Source: Austropuccinia psidii
Lineage: Eukaryota > Basidiomycota > Pucciniomycetes > Pucciniales > Sphaerophragmiaceae
Assembly (NCBI GenBank): GCA_023105745.1
Contig: JALGQZ010000011.1
Location: 28,456,612 to 28,520,611 of the forward strand
Direction: 5' to 3'
DNA length: 64,000 nt
A program made the translations under genes and the position numbers. This document shows positions 11,963-24,310 of the stretch, piece by piece (position 1 is the first letter of the stretch; every line of letters starts with the position of its first letter). The notes beneath the pieces were generated by a model. The model ran no database searches and was not told where the DNA came from. It saw nothing but the letters and a program-made list of their open reading frames with translations.

Positions 11963-13537
11963 TGTCACAGGGGTTCTGTGGAAAGCAGCAGTTGCCTGGC
12001 ACTCAGGAATCAAGAACTCACTTGGAGGGATCCAAAAGAAGAATAAGAGTAGGGAAAATTGTGCCAAATATAAAAGAAAAGGAAGCCAATGGCCAAGAAA
12101 ATAAATGAATCCTCAATACACTATTTCAACCCATCAGAAAGAAAAATGGAATTAGTAAATGATATGATTACCAATATCCACTGAAAGGCAAAGAAGAAAA
12201 GGTGCAAATCAATGACTTAAGATTATCAGTATTTAATTTAATGAATGAAAAGAAAGGAAGGATAAAAATAGATCCAATATATTAATTAACTGGGGAAAAA
12301 GTCCCCTGGGAAGAAAAGCAGGCCAGTATATGTGAAAGGTTGAAGTCTGATCCTGGAGGGTTGATCCCTGGCTGTATTGACTGTTTTGGGTCAAATAATA
12401 TATGGTCATCTGGAGAATTTAACTGTGTGATAGAATTCCTACAGTGGAATATGAATTGGCCTAAAAGGGCCCAGGCCATACAGGTTGCTTGAATAGCGCC
12501 TGTATGCACCAATTGAGTTGTCCAAGGAATACTGAAGTACTTGATTCCTTGACAGCATATTGAATGATTGATAAGCTCTTGAAATTACTATTGAAATAAT
12601 CCTGAAAAGAAAAGACAATCCAACTCCTGCAGGGCCAGGTGTTTGGGGTCCTCAAATGGTCTTCTGTTAGCCACCAGGGATTGCAAGACTGAATGACTGA
12701 AATGACTTCCATCGACATGGGTGATGTATTTAGGGAATTGAATTGGAATGGCATATTTTGGTCCTGAAAGCATCACCATTGGATTTCTGAGCAAAATTGG
12801 TTCATAATGGTATATTATACCATATGTGCACCATTCCTGAATCCTTGGTATGGAGTACATTTGGTGAAGGAGAGTATTTCCCCTTAATGGAGGGGGAAGC
12901 TTTCTGGGCTTGAGCTGGTGGCCTCTGGTAGTTTCCAGAGGTGAGGGGTTGAAAAATTTCCAGACTGTGGTTCTTGGCCAATTTGAGTCCTGGGGTCCTT
13001 TTGGCCATTTTTGGGACTGATGAGATTGGGGACAAAATTGGCTCAGGTGGGCCCACTGGTGGTTTGGGACCCACCTGGCCTTGAGGGTTGGTTGTTGGCT
13101 CCCCTTGGCCTCATTGGATTTAGGCCAAAAGGGGCATATGGGTCCCATGGACTGTGGATTACGGATGGCAGACTGTAGAGGCTGTAGGGGGCCTAAATGG
13201 CCCAAAAAGGCCATTTAGTCCTAAAACCCCCTAATCAAAGGGGTGGGACCAAAGGCCCTGGTGATTCCTAGAGGGGCCAGAAGCCTCTAGAAGGTCAGAT
13301 AGACCCCCAGCCCCAAAACAAAGGTTTTGCCATGGGGGTTGGTGAGGTGGTGAATTGGCCAAAACAGGCCAATGGTGCAGGATATGGCCAGTAAAAGGTA
13401 GCATGGCCCAAGGCCATGAAAAGCCCAAATGGTCCAATTCGCCATAAACTAATGACATGACCAATTGGCCATAAAATGAGGTCAGGCTATATTTGCCGCA
13501 AACACCCATTGGGGAGTGGTTACATGTGGTTGTGACA
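11963..13537 (-). repeat. 5' LTR of A1
   Basis: On the minus strand it begins TGTCACAACC and ends CCTGTGACA, with 7-base inverted termini (TGTCACA/TGTGACA). It is 1575 bp, about twice the A3 LTR. The extra length lies upstream of the conserved GGGGACTTTTTCCCCAG block and includes a relic of the CGG heptamer array at 13146-13187. A 208-codon open frame at 12588-13214 lies wholly inside the LTR, is broken in the 3' LTR and is not treated as a gene. Confidence 0.85.
13146..13187. repeat. Decayed 7-bp repeat array in the A1 LTR
   Basis: Six consecutive 7-mers (CATGGAC, TGTGGAT, TACGGAT, GGCAGAC, TGTAGAG, GCTGTAG) resemble the CACGGAC/CGCGGAC units of the A3 array after CpG to TpG/CpA change. The matching block in the other A1 LTR is at 5092-5133. 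The D1 target duplication overlaps its first unit. Confidence 0.55.
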
Positions 13538-13682
13538 TTACTATATAATTACATAAAGAGCCCTTTTTGAATAATTATGGATTAAGAATTAATAAAAAAG
13601 CATTAAAAGACCAAAAAATAACAGCCAGGATGATTTGGGATCAAATCAAAAAGTGAAAATACTCATCAAAAAAAGACCAAAA
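13538..13682. other. Short unassigned spacer between A1 and A2
   Basis: These 145 bp of AT-rich sequence have no recognisable feature. The first five bases, TTACT, are the right copy of the A1 target duplication. Confidence 0.5.
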
Positions 13683-13904
13683 TGCTGCAGCCACTATCAG
13701 GGGTAAGGGTATTCAACCTTGAGACCACTCAAGCTCATTCAAACAGAAATTCACTGTATGTATGAGCATTAAGTTTTGGAAAATCTTCTTTCTGAAACAT
13801 ACAGTTTAGACCATCAATACAGCCTGACACTCCTTATACAGGCTGAATACCAAAATACAGTTTGGATACACTAGTTTGAAACTGTATGATAACTAAAATC
13901 CACC
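13683..13904 (+). repeat. A2 5' LTR, first part
   Basis: This aligns with the first roughly 230 bases of the A3 LTR, sharing ATCAGGGGTAAGGGTATTC and the TACAG-rich stretch. The terminal TGTAACAACC has decayed to TGCTGCAGCC. The LTR resumes at 25044 after the B2 insertion. Confidence 0.8.
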
Positions 13905-14731
13905 TTTGAGCCTTTTAGATATGACCAAATATAAAAAAAGGTCAAGAAAAAGCCTTAAAATAATTATTTCAATAATGAGAATTGAAATCATTATCTCAAA
14001 ATAAGTAAAAATGCCATAAAAAGGCATAATAACTTGATTATCTCAGAAAATGATGAATGAAAATTTGAAACAAATCACATAATTGGAGTTACTATGAAGA
14101 ACTACACATATAAAACTTTCATGTCATATCTTAAAAGTCAACATTTACTGAGATAAAAGATATATATGCACTTTTATGATCAATGCATATATTCACACTT
14201 TTAGCTCATATCTCTTGAAACATGCATAATAAGAAGTTTAACCAAAAATGAAGCTACCATTTAATTACTTTAAAATACAGATATAAAATTTATTTGGAAA
14301 GCTATAAATAAGGTTATAACTTACAAAGGTTTATTGAGTAAAATAAGAAAACTGTTGACCACTTTGTTTTGAAAGTGGTCCAAACTTTGAAAAAATTGGA
14401 TAGTCAGATTCTACTAGCCCATACCTGAAGAATGATGTAATTTTTATCATTATATTCAAATTATAACCCCTTTAAATCATGGTTTGAAGCTTAAAATGGT
14501 AAATCACAACAGAAAAGATGAGTTACAAGAAAAAATCATCAAAACTAGAGCTTTGATTATGTAATTTTATGCTCATGGCAGTTTGATATTGAAATGTCAA
14601 GCTATAATAATTCACTCTCTGAATGGCTTTAGTGTGCACAACTCAAAAGTTATCAATGATCAAATTTTAAGCTAAAAATGGATCCTTTATGATCACTCAC
14701 TGTAATCTTGACTTAAGTTTAACTGTCATAT

Positions 14732-16904
14732 TGTGGCATACCTATACCAGTTTAGCTTAATGGACCAATATAAAAAAAGAAATAAATATCATAATCAAAA
14801 GAACCTGATTGTGTAACCTTAAAAACTCATATTTTTTAAAAAAAAACAAGACAAGTCAGTATTCTACTGATTGAATGAATATTTGAATTCAAGAAAAGAA
14901 AAACCCTGTTATTTAATCTTTGGATTCTAATTCTGTGTAAGTTTTTGATAAAAAATAATAACAATATAGATTATGAGAGCTGTATTATTGTAGTATTACA
15001 TGGGAATTAATTTGTCTTATTGGTGGAAATTGTGCAGTTTTGTTTGATATTAATCCAAAATATTTTGTGGAAGCCTTATTCAGTTGCTTTTTTTTAAGAA
15101 AATATTGAGATGAGCTCAATTTTAGTGAAAAAATTATTAGTATTCTGAGTTGGTGGAGTTATATTTTTATTTTATTTTGATGTCATTCTATTTTTTGATA
15201 TAGAATAGTAGTAGTGTGGATTATTTTAAGTATTCCATTGAGCTGATGATAGTGGAAGGGAATTGCTTTAAATTTTAATCATGTAGATTATTGAGTCTAT
15301 TAGTAGTGTTGATTATTATTAAAAAAAATATAATTCAGGATGTATAGTGTAAAGGGTGACAAGAGTGATGAGTGGAATGAATGTATAAAACCTTATCTTG
15401 GTGGTATTAAATTATGTATGGGTTTATAGAATTTTGAGTAATCCAAGAGAAATGGAAAAGGAGCTAGTATTCATATGCATATGAATGAAACAGTTTGTGA
15501 AAACCCTAAATCCTAACCCTATTCCCCCTAAAGAATATAAATAGTCAAACTTTTTTCCTCTCCAGACTTTTTCCCATCTGGAAATTGTAACTTCTACCTA
15601 TTTTTTCCAAATCCCTTATCTAAGATGTTAAATTAGAAATTTGGTTGATAAATTAAGCTTAGTAATTGAGGTTTGTTGTTGACATAGATCAAGAGAACCA
15701 ATAGTGTGAAAAGATTTTAATTCATCCCTCACTAGCAGGCAGACTAGTAATCATAATAATTAGGATCATAATACTTGAAGCTCAAGAGTAAGGCATCTCT
15801 GGAGTTTGATGATGAAACCTTAAAAGTAATTTTAGATATTTTTAAAATAAAACCATCACTTTGAAGTAATTTTCTCAGATTTCAAAATAAAACCTGAATT
15901 TTTCAAAGTATTTTTACTACTTTTAAGCTAAAGTAGAGTCCCTTAAACCAATTCAAGTTCATAAAGATACATAAACAGCTAAAATAAAACCCATCAAAAA
16001 CCTGAACTACATTATTTAACATAATCAACAACATTTTCACAACCCTATTCACATTAATCACCTATCCATTCAGAATTTATAAGGAACAATATTCATATTA
16101 TACTGAAAATATATTTTTTTCAGTAATAAACTATCACCAAATTAATAACTTTACATTAAATGAATACCACTCCTATTCTACAATAAATATTCAAAAAAAA
16201 CAGCTTACCATTGTATAAGATCAAAGAGTTTTTTGAAATAATAAGGTATAAATTCTTTTTTTTATAACTTCACAAAACATCTCACATATTATACTATAGT
16301 AGTTTAATTCATTAGGTTATAAATAGAGCTCAACACCCAGTCAATTTAAGTTATTTTACCCAAATATATTTCAAGTTATTTTTCCCTTAATAATCATATA
16401 CTGTTATAAGTGATATCAAGTGCTATTTATTTATTTCTCATATTGTAACTGTCTGTACTATTTCATATAAAAAAACATAGAATATATATATATAAGAGTT
16501 TTGTTTTGATTGTTCAATAGTAAGAAGTGTGTTCTTCTTTCTTTTTTTTATTTAATTTATTATCTTTTGTAAAATTATTTTGGTGTAATCCATTCAGATT
16601 TTCTGGAAGTTTTGAAGAGTATTTCTTTGTTAAGGTTTTAACTAAACATTGTTTTAAGTAGAGCAAAGTCTGATTAGAGATTGTTGAGTCTAATATTTTC
16701 TGATCAAGCCACTATCAATAATAAAATCGATTTGGTGAGCTTAGTAGAGATAACTTAGCATATGAGGAAGGGAAGTCTAGATTATTCTAGCACATGAGCA
16801 GAGCATGGGTTACAAGTCTCAAACAGCAATTCAAAACTGTTTTCTTCTAATTTCCCCTTCCAGGTACTGCCTCATTTTATCCCACATGCAGAGGAGTTCC
16901 CACA
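14732..16904 (+). repeat. Putative 5' LTR of C
   Basis: It starts TGTGGCATAC and ends GTTCCCACA, immediately before a TGG-starting primer-binding candidate. The last nine bases recur at the end of the element (23727-23735). A TATAAATA at about 15535 followed by a pyrimidine-rich stretch is a plausible core promoter. I could not find a matching second copy, so calling the full 2.17 kb an LTR is tentative. No gene is visible here. Confidence 0.45.
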
Positions 16905-16906
16905 TC

Positions 16907-16920
16907 TGGTGTCTCAACAG
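16907..16920 (+). promoter_or_regulatory. Candidate tRNA primer-binding site of C
   Basis: TGGTGTCTCAACAG begins two bases after the presumed LTR end. TGG complements the CCA tail of a tRNA. Unlike family A, no complementary copy was noticed in the LTR, so conventional tRNA priming is likely. The tRNA was not identified. Confidence 0.4.
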
Positions 16921-17029
16921 TGGCTGGCAGATAGGAATATAATCAGAATACTTTCAGCTTTATCTTAAAAAAATAATAAAATAAATATATTTTTGAAAAC
17001 TGGAGTCAAATAACTTTACATATAAGAAG

Positions 17030-18910
17030 GAAACATCATCATCTTCCCATTCATCATCAAAAGCCTCATCTGAATCATATCATTACTATTACCCATTAAA
17101 ACAATTTACACCGCCAGGACAGGAATCACAAGTAGATTCTAGCTTACTGATTTCCACCCCAAAAACAAGGAAGAAGGAAGAGGAAAGTTTGAAAGAATTC
17201 TTTTTCAGCCTTATTCAAGACTTGAAAGGTAGAAAGCATAAAGAAGGGAAATTTGAAAGAAGATCTATAAAGTAGAAAAAATGGAACAGTCAACATCAAA
17301 ATTACCACCTTAAACTGAAGATAATATTGAAGAACAGTAAGAGGAATAGAGTGAAGAAGAATATCAATCTGGACATGTAAAAAATATTTGAAGTCAATTT
17401 CAAATTCTCCTGACAGGATCAAAGAAGAAGAAAGGTAAAAGGAGAGAATCAACATCATACACACCAGGAACTAGTCCTAGTGAACCTACTCCACCCAGAC
17501 ATGTTAGACCAGAAAAATCACCAATTTCACCAACACCTGGACCTAGAGAAACCTCTACTCCATAAACATAGCCAAGATCATCAAATGTTCCAAGGAAAGT
17601 TTTTGTTTCAACCCCAACACATCCAAGTCCATTACATCAGGAAATTACAAGACAAGAAAGATCTGTAGTAAAAATAAAAGCAAAAAATTATAATCTTAAC
17701 TTCAATGGAGAAGAAGTTGAAAAGCTTATTAAAAATATTGAAAGGATAGCTCAAATAGAAGGTGCAACAGAAGAAGATCTGCAAATGCAAATGGCCTTCT
17801 GGACAACAGATTCCACAATTTGTGATGCAATAGAAGCTATTCCTGGTTATGAAGAAGTAAACTGGACACAGCTCAAGAAAAATCTCATTACTAAGTGAGG
17901 AAGAGTTGAACCTGAGAGAACCTAAAAAAAGGATTCCCTTCTAAAATTATTCAATGACACCAAAGATAATGGAGGAATCAGTACTCTCTCACAGTATAGA
18001 TTGTTTATTGGAGAATATGAAACAATTATCACTTACCTTCTAAGATATAAGTATATTCCCCAGGATAATATGTATCATGAATATATTTTTGATTGTATTT
18101 CTTCTGATATCAAATGAGCTATTAGAAAAGAGATGATTAAGGAAGATTCAATGGTTAGAGCAGAAGATGGAGGATATCTTATACCACCTATGAGGGTATT
18201 GAAAAAGTATATTGAGCAAGCATTATTACTAACCAAAAGATTTTCTTCTCCACATAGAAAAGAAAGAGGAGACTATGGAGTGAAAGAAAGAAAAGTACAT
18301 TTCAAAGAGGAGTCATTTCCAAGAATTCAAGAAGCACTGAAGAAGATCAAAGAGCTTACAAAATCCCTCAAGGAATAGCAGGAACCATCTAAAAAGAAAT
18401 ATTAAAGGAAAAGGATGATATTAAATAGTTCATGGATCAACTTAGTGAGGTAACAAGTCTTGCTACACCTCAGAAAAGAAACCCAATTCACTTTCAGAAA
18501 TTAAATCAGGAATTAAATCCAAAAGCTAATCAAATTCCATCTTCATCAAGTCATTTCTCTCATATTCCAGCACAAAAGGACCTATATCACAGTATAAGTG
18601 TACCTATTGTCTCAAGGATGGACATACTGTTAGCAGGTGTAATTATTGAATAGGAGATATTGAAAAACATATTGTATGTAAAACAGGAAGTTCTTTCTAT
18701 TTTCCTAATTTTTAAAGAGTCCCAATTGAAGGAGAAAATATACCAAGGGATCTAGTAAGACAGTTTACAGCTGAACAAGAGGTTCTGACAAAGAAGTTTC
18801 TGGAAGAGAAAGATAAACAAGTACCAAAAGCTGAAGAACAGAAGAAAGAAGAAATGTCAACAGCTGTAGTCTCAATGGAAGACTGGGGTGAATGGCAACC
18901 ACCATGAATT
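17030..18910 (+). pseudogene. Broken gag of C
   Basis: Conceptual translation in shifting frames gives a serine-rich start (about 17033-17150) and a gag core around 17680-17900 with FNGEEVEKLIKNIERIA. It continues to a lysine/glutamate-rich region (18133-18378), a degraded zinc-knuckle segment near 18590-18660 (CTYCLKDGHTVSRCNY) and an end near MEDWGEWQPP at about 18905. Several stops (for example TGA at about 17896 and TAG at about 18650) break it. This resembles the Gag part of a gypsy lineage common in rust genomes, an assignment made from memory. Confidence 0.6.
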
Positions 18911-21381
18911 TCTACTGGAATAGAGCCATCAAATATTAATTTTGGATAAATACAGACTAAGAAAAGATTGGAAAGGGAAGAAAGAAATAAATCACAATCT
19001 CAAAATATTCCTGAAAAGTTACCAGTACAATCTAAAGAGGTAATAAAAAAGAAATTTAGTTTTCCAGGTGGATATATGGAAGAAGAAGATACAGAGGAAG
19101 GTGAAAGAGTTATTTTAACTTCAAAATTCAAAAGAGCCTAAGAAGCCAAATATTATTAAAGAACCAGAACCTAAGGCAGTTCAACAGCCAATTCTTGAAG
19201 TGGTTAAAGAAGAAACACCTGTGAAGAAACAAGAATCAGAAAAATTGTTTTCAAAACTAACTCACAAAGATTCAACACCTAGAAAATCAGTAATAAAGGA
19301 AGAAGATGGAGAGGGTTTTAGATCAAAAGATTCATCTCACTTTGGAAGAAATCTTGACAATTTCACCCAGTTTGACAGACCAACTCAAGTTCTTATCTGA
19401 AAAAGAAAAGAAGTACTTAATGTCAATTAATTCAATTAACAACCAAGAACAATTAGTAACTCTAGAAGAAGTGATTATTGATGAAAAAATGCACTATGCC
19501 TGTCCCCTATGTATGATGGATGTAGCGATTGGTCAAGAAGGCTATAAACTGAAAGAATTGGTTTAGACTGGTTCTGAGCTGAATATTATCCCAGAGATTG
19601 AGTCTATTAAAGAAAAATTAAACATGAGAGCTTTGAATATGCGTCTAAAAGGTATTGGAGGCCATAGTACAGCAGTTGTTGGACTTGCTGAAAATACTCT
19701 GTTTGTTGTACAATTTGGTGAGGAGAGGAAGATTCACTTTTTTGTTTCCATAGGTACAGTTCATACTGTAATGGGTAGGCCATTTTTAGCTCATAATGGA
19801 ATTAGAGTTGAGCATTCTCAAGATCAAGGAGAAATATGGAGCTATAGAGAATCAGATGGTAAAAGACTTTGTATTCCAATTTCCTCAGCTGAAGCAAAAG
19901 GATGGCATTCAGTACCACCAAAAGGGAGGGAATTATATAACATGGTAAAAGCTTCAGACTGGAAAGATACAGATGAGGAGAATTCTAAAATTAAATCCAG
20001 AGAGATATCAATGTTGTCACTTCAAATGGAAGAAAAAATGTTAACTTCTATATCCAAAAAGAATTGCATAATCAGAATCAGAGTAATATTTCAAGTCAAG
20101 GTCAGCATCTATCAATTAAGTCAAACCCACCTAGTAAACTAAAAACCCTTTTCAACAAATTTAAGTTTTTAAAACCAAGAAAAGTCAACAAAGAGCAAGA
20201 AAATATAGAACCTACAGTGGTAAAAAAGGATAAGGAATATCATAAAGTCAAGAGAATGTTAGCAAAGGTAGTTGAGAAAATGAAAAGGAATAAAAATGAG
20301 GTTATTAGCTTTGATTTCCAATGTAAAGGTACTATACCAACTTTATTAGAAGATAATGCTACACCTTTGAATGTGGATGAAGTTCAACTTGTTTAAACCA
20401 AATTGAAACCAACCCCTTATCAATCAAATGAACTGAAGGAACAAAAATATTATGAAGGAAAAAAAAACATATCACTTGAGCCCAAAACAAAATTGAACAT
20501 AAGCTATATTGAAATGGAAGAAACATTCATTGGAAGTGAATGTGGATGAAGTTCAACCGGTTTCAACCAAATTGAAACCAACCCTTTATCAATCAAATGA
20601 ACTGAAGGAATACAAATATTATGAAGGAAAAAAAATCATATCACTTGAGCCCAAAACAAAATTGAACGTAAGCTATATTAAAATGGAAGAAACATTCATT
20701 GGAAGTGATAAAGGTGGGTCTTACGAACAAGAAAATGAATTTTATAATAGCTTGAATCCTATTTCTCCTAGTTTTTTACCAGCATATGTAATAGTAGGGT
20801 GGGAGGATTATCCTGTGATGGCAATAATGAATTCAAACTTAGACATAAATATTATACCAATGAAAATGGTATTACACATTTCAATAAGTCCTAATGAAAG
20901 GAAATCAAAAGGAAAGTTATAAAATAAACTCACTAAAAGGTATATGAATAGAGTTCAAATAGTACTACCTACAGATGAGACAATCTACATGTTACTCATG
21001 ATTGACGGGAATGAAAATCATTCAATATTGGGAAAAGAATTTTGTTATTATTTTTCCTTGGTTCAGAAATTTGATAAGCTATTTTAAGATGAAAAGAAGG
21101 ATGAAGGTTATCAGTTCAATGTAAATAGCTACAAGCTAATGGAAACAACTTGTGAAAAATTATTGATAAAAGATGAAAGCAAAGATAATTTAATTAAGGA
21201 CTTAGCTGAAAATGATGGAGAATCCTGGACCAATATAGAGATTTTACCTGAAGAGCATGGTCGATATAATCAGAATCAGCTCACAGAAGAGGAAAAAGAA
21301 AAACTAGAATTATTCAATGGTTTTTTAATTTTGAATCTCAAAACTCAGAAGAAAAATGTTTATCCCAGAATATGGAGTTAA
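18911..21381 (+). pseudogene. Broken protease-containing polyprotein of C
   Basis: The best-preserved piece is 19624-20142. It contains RLKGIGGHSTAVVGLAENTL, a VHTVMGRPFLAHNGIR block (the ILG/LGRPFL part of a retropepsin) and a WHSVPPKGRELYNM tail. The upstream catalytic region reads TGSELNII instead of the expected D-S/T-G-A, after a stop at about 19564. A second, weaker protease-like block lies at 20770-21090 (MAIMNSNLDINII and NHSILGKEF). No RT follows. Stops and frameshifts make the whole region non-functional. Confidence 0.55.
20369..20706 (+). repeat. Two-copy tandem duplication, 169-bp unit
   Basis: 20369-20537 and 20538-20706 are near-identical direct copies beginning GAATGTGGATGAAGTTCAAC. 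They differ by a handful of substitutions and small indels. The first copy carries an in-frame TAA after GTT that is absent from the second (GTTTAAACC against GTTTCAACC). Confidence 0.85.
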
Positions 21382-23025
21382 ATAATCCTGATTACTTTAA
21401 TAAAAAATAAAATTGCCCTGAAGAAATCCCAAATATTCAACACCATTCTCAAAATGATACTACAAATCATCCAATACCAATTCTTGAAGAAAGGAAAATT
21501 ACTAGAAATAGAAGGGTCAAGAAATTTACTAAAAATAGTCAAAAAGATAATTCTATATCTATGAATAAGGTCAGTGTTAGCTTGAACTTAGACTTTAGTA
21601 ATAATATAGAAAGAAAATAGTTCTATAAAAAGTTTCAATTGAACCTAGAAAAGGAGCTAATAAGTTTCTCAACAGTAAAATGGAAAGTAAAATGTCTTTT
21701 AGATTTGAAAGAAGAAATAAATCAAGAAGAGGATTCAAATACAAATTTGGATAAATGGAAATCATGTTGAAAATTTTTCCTTGAAGATTGATCAAATATT
21801 TTCTATTTACTTCTTATTTTGTTATTTTTTGTTCTTTTACTTCATGTTATTTAATTGATTCAATTTATTTATTCTAAGTTGTTTTATTTTAATTATTTTT
21901 TTTCTTTTTTTTGAGTATTATATTATGGTATGAAATGAGTTCTGGTGCAGATTTATTTTTTTAATTTATTATTTTTATTTATATTTTATTTGTTTGGATT
22001 ATTTAATTATTTTCTTTCAAGCCATTTATAAATGTATACATAATATATGTAACATTTCTGTTTAATTTTTCTGTGAATATATATATATATATATATATAT
22101 AAAGAGAAAATAAATAGAAAAATGTGTAAGTATTTTAAAAAAAGAAGGTTCAATTAAAAAGAGTAAATTTATCATATATCCAATGAGATTTTATCTGGAA
22201 CTGAGTATTTATTATTATTTCTTTCTATGTAGTAATTGTTTTTCTTGGTTTCCTTTTCATTGCTCTTGTGCACTTATTTCCTTTACTTATTATTTTTTAT
22301 CATCTTTTTTACATATACTTTATTTCTTATTTGTATTTTATCCATTTTTTATGTGATTTTTTTCTCTTTGTTTACTTAGCTTAACTTTTGGTTATCCAAT
22401 TTCAATTTTATTCATTTCTTTTATTTGATCTCTTTGCTTGCTTCAATATTATTCATGGGGGAAGGATTAAAGCCAAGATATTAGAAAAACTAAATAATAA
22501 TGATTATCATGATTTAAATTTCATTACATTTCAATAACATAGCACAAACAAAAATAAAATAAAATAAAATAAAAGCAAAAAAAAGAGGGAGAAAATCACT
22601 TTGCTAGCTTTGAATAGTTAAACTAACAAGCTTCTCATTTGATTGGAATTTATTTACTTAGTAAGGAAGAATTTATTTTATTTTATTTCGATTTTTTGAT
22701 TTTTTAAAAATTCTTTTTCCTCAATGAAAAAAACAAAAAAAAGGAAAAGTGCTGCCAAGTTCTTTTGGGATTACTAAAACTAGGACGCTATATAAAAAAA
22801 GAAAATAAATAAATAAAACTATTTATTAGTAAAGATATATTCAATTAGATTTGAGTAGTCAGAATAAATAAAGAAGTAGACATACATTACTGTTTAACAA
22901 AAATATAATTGCAGAGTTTCTTTCTGCTTGGCCAATTTTACAACAGCCCTTTCTTTTAAAAAAAAATTCATATAATATAAAAATAAATTAATAATAATAA
23001 AAATATATATAAAGAAAACTTGGGC
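21382..23025 (+). other. AT-rich 3' region of C without a recognisable gene
   Basis: A short lysine-rich coding remnant continues to about 21770. After that the sequence is mostly A/T with homopolymers and a (TA)n run at about 22078-22101. No polymerase motif was found in any frame. Some of this should be 3' LTR, but I could not place its start. Confidence 0.5.
22078..22101. repeat. (TA)n microsatellite
   Basis: About 12 uninterrupted AT/TA dinucleotides lie in the AT-rich part of C. A second, shorter run lies at 23544-23560. Confidence 0.9.
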
Positions 23026-23502
23026 TTACTTAATCATATGCCTGTACCAATTTAAGCATGATTGCACTGAGTTTTTTATGCTTTGGTGCTCTTGTTGAAA
23101 TGTAAAAGAATTTGGTGTGAAATTCACATAAACTGTTTCCATGTGAGCATGTAAGTTGTTCATTTCGCCATTGAAAAGGCAGAAATAATAGCTGAAATTG
23201 GTGTGTAGTAATTGAATCAAGGGAGGAGTAGTGATATTGTCCAAAAAAGGGTTGTTGCTGTCTGACTCTGCTGTGGTGGGTTGAGTGTTTGTCAAGAGAG
23301 CTGGAGGCAAGCTTGGTGCAAGGACAACATGGCCAACTATAGGATTGATTGGAGTTGGATCTTCATGTTTGAAGCCAGTGTACAAATTGAAGGTAGGTAG
23401 CCCGCAAGAAGAAATTGTGAAGCTATAATTGATGGAGTCAAGAGAGATAGTGACTTCTTGGTCACCATCAGCAATAGGTTGTATTTCCAACATAATTGGC
23501 AT
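23026..23502 (-). CDS. Antisense hypothetical protein within C
   Basis: An ATG at 23502 opens a 158-residue frame on the strand opposite to C gag (start MPIMLEIQPIADG, end NWYRHMIK). The residues are not low-complexity, unlike most chance frames in this AT-rich DNA. I recognise no domain. The codons upstream of this ATG are hydrophobic and Tyr/Ile-rich and read through a (TA)n run, so the ATG is the better start. The end reads GATTAAGTAAGC, so a splice donor there could extend the gene leftward. Its place, antisense and close to the 3' end of a gypsy element, parallels the antisense gene of family A. Confidence 0.4.
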   Translation of the reverse strand: MPIMLEIQPIADGDQEVTISLDSINYSFTISSCGLPTFNLYTGFKHEDPTPINPIVGHVVLAPSLPPALLTNTQPTTAESDSNNPFLDNITTPPLIQLLHTNFSYYFCLFNGEMNNLHAHMETVYVNFTPNSFTFQQEHQSIKNSVQSCLNWYRHMIK

Positions 23503-23739
23503 AATGACATTAAAAAAATATAAATAAATAATAAAATATAATAATATATATATATATATACTAAAAAAATATAGATGTAGATAAACAAAGCTGGGATAGG
23601 GAAGGAACAATTTACTATTTAAAGACCCACTTATCTTAACTTACATCATCATCAGACAATTTTAGCAAAACAAGGGATCAGCACAATACAAGCAATGAAA
23701 AAATAGCTCGCCCCATATTTTATTTAGTTCCCACAATAT

Positions 23740-24310
23740 AAGTGATACAATTAGTGAATACTAGTTTATTATTATTAAAAATAACAAACTAAACAAATTT
23801 TGGACTTCTGCCAAGCCTATGATGTTACCAAACTTAGAATTACGGTGATACCTTTAAGTAATGGTGTAATAATAAGATAAGATGGTTTCATTATGATGTA
23901 ATAATCACTAAAACTTAAAATACTCATTAATTCCAGTGGATACCATCAGTACACATGTAATAAAAGCCTTCTGGACACCAAGAGGGGGCATTTTACTATA
24001 AATAGAGCTATCTTAATTTACGTTTAACAGTCATATATGTGATAAAATTGATGAATACTAGCTTATTATGATTAAAGCTGATAAAATTCACGAAGTTTAG
24101 ACTTCTTCTAAGCCTATGATGTCAGAAAACATATAAATACAGTGATAACTGTAAATAACATTGTATTAATGAGATAAGATGGTTTAATTATGATGTAATA
24201 ATCACTAAAACATAAAATAATGATCAATTCCAGTGGATAATATCAGTACCCATCTACTAGAAGCCTTTTGGAGTCTAATAGGGAGGAGCTCAATATAAAT
24301 AGAGCTCTTT
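23740..24310 (+). repeat. Internal tandem duplication of the B2 LTR promoter region
   Basis: A segment of about 296 bp, running from the TTTAACWGTCATAT motif to TATAAATAGAGCT, occurs twice in tandem. The first copy is 14706-14731 plus 23740-24008, and the second is 24010-24307. B1 has this segment once. Each copy ends with a TATAAATA box (about 23998 and 24296), so the solo LTR carries two core promoters. Confidence 0.75.

Larger units (their letters stand above)
2012..13537 (-). mobile_element. A1: old full-length family-A Ty3/gypsy retrotransposon
   Basis: On the minus strand the order is 5' LTR (11963-13537), primer-binding site, leader, gag, pol and 3' LTR (2012-5486). The flanking five bases are CTACT on the left and TTACT on the right, an imperfect target duplication that agrees with an old insertion. 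Gag and pol are full of stops and frameshifts. The LTRs are about twice as long as those of A3. A1 lacks the antisense gene that A2 and A3 carry between pol and the 3' LTR. A solo family-D LTR is inserted in its 3' LTR. Confidence 0.85.
14732..23735 (+). mobile_element. C: gag-protease gypsy-like element inserted in B2
   Basis: The B2 LTR breaks at 14731 and resumes at 23736, both at ATAT, giving a possible 4-bp duplication. The insert begins TGTGGCATAC and ends TTCCCACA. Inside are gag- and aspartic-protease-like pseudogenes on the plus strand and an antisense frame near the 3' end. I find no reverse transcriptase, RNase H or integrase, so this copy is either non-autonomous or internally deleted. 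The 3' LTR could not be matched to the 5' LTR, so the internal structure is uncertain. Confidence 0.65.

Noticed and set aside
12588..13214. 208-codon open frame on the minus strand inside the A1 5' LTR
   Set aside because: It lies within the LTR, reads through the heptamer relic, has no recognisable domain and is broken in the other LTR of the same element.
15500..15530. Telomere-like ACCCTAAATCCTAACCCTA
   Set aside because: Only about three imperfect units, inside an LTR-like region. Too short to call an interstitial telomere.
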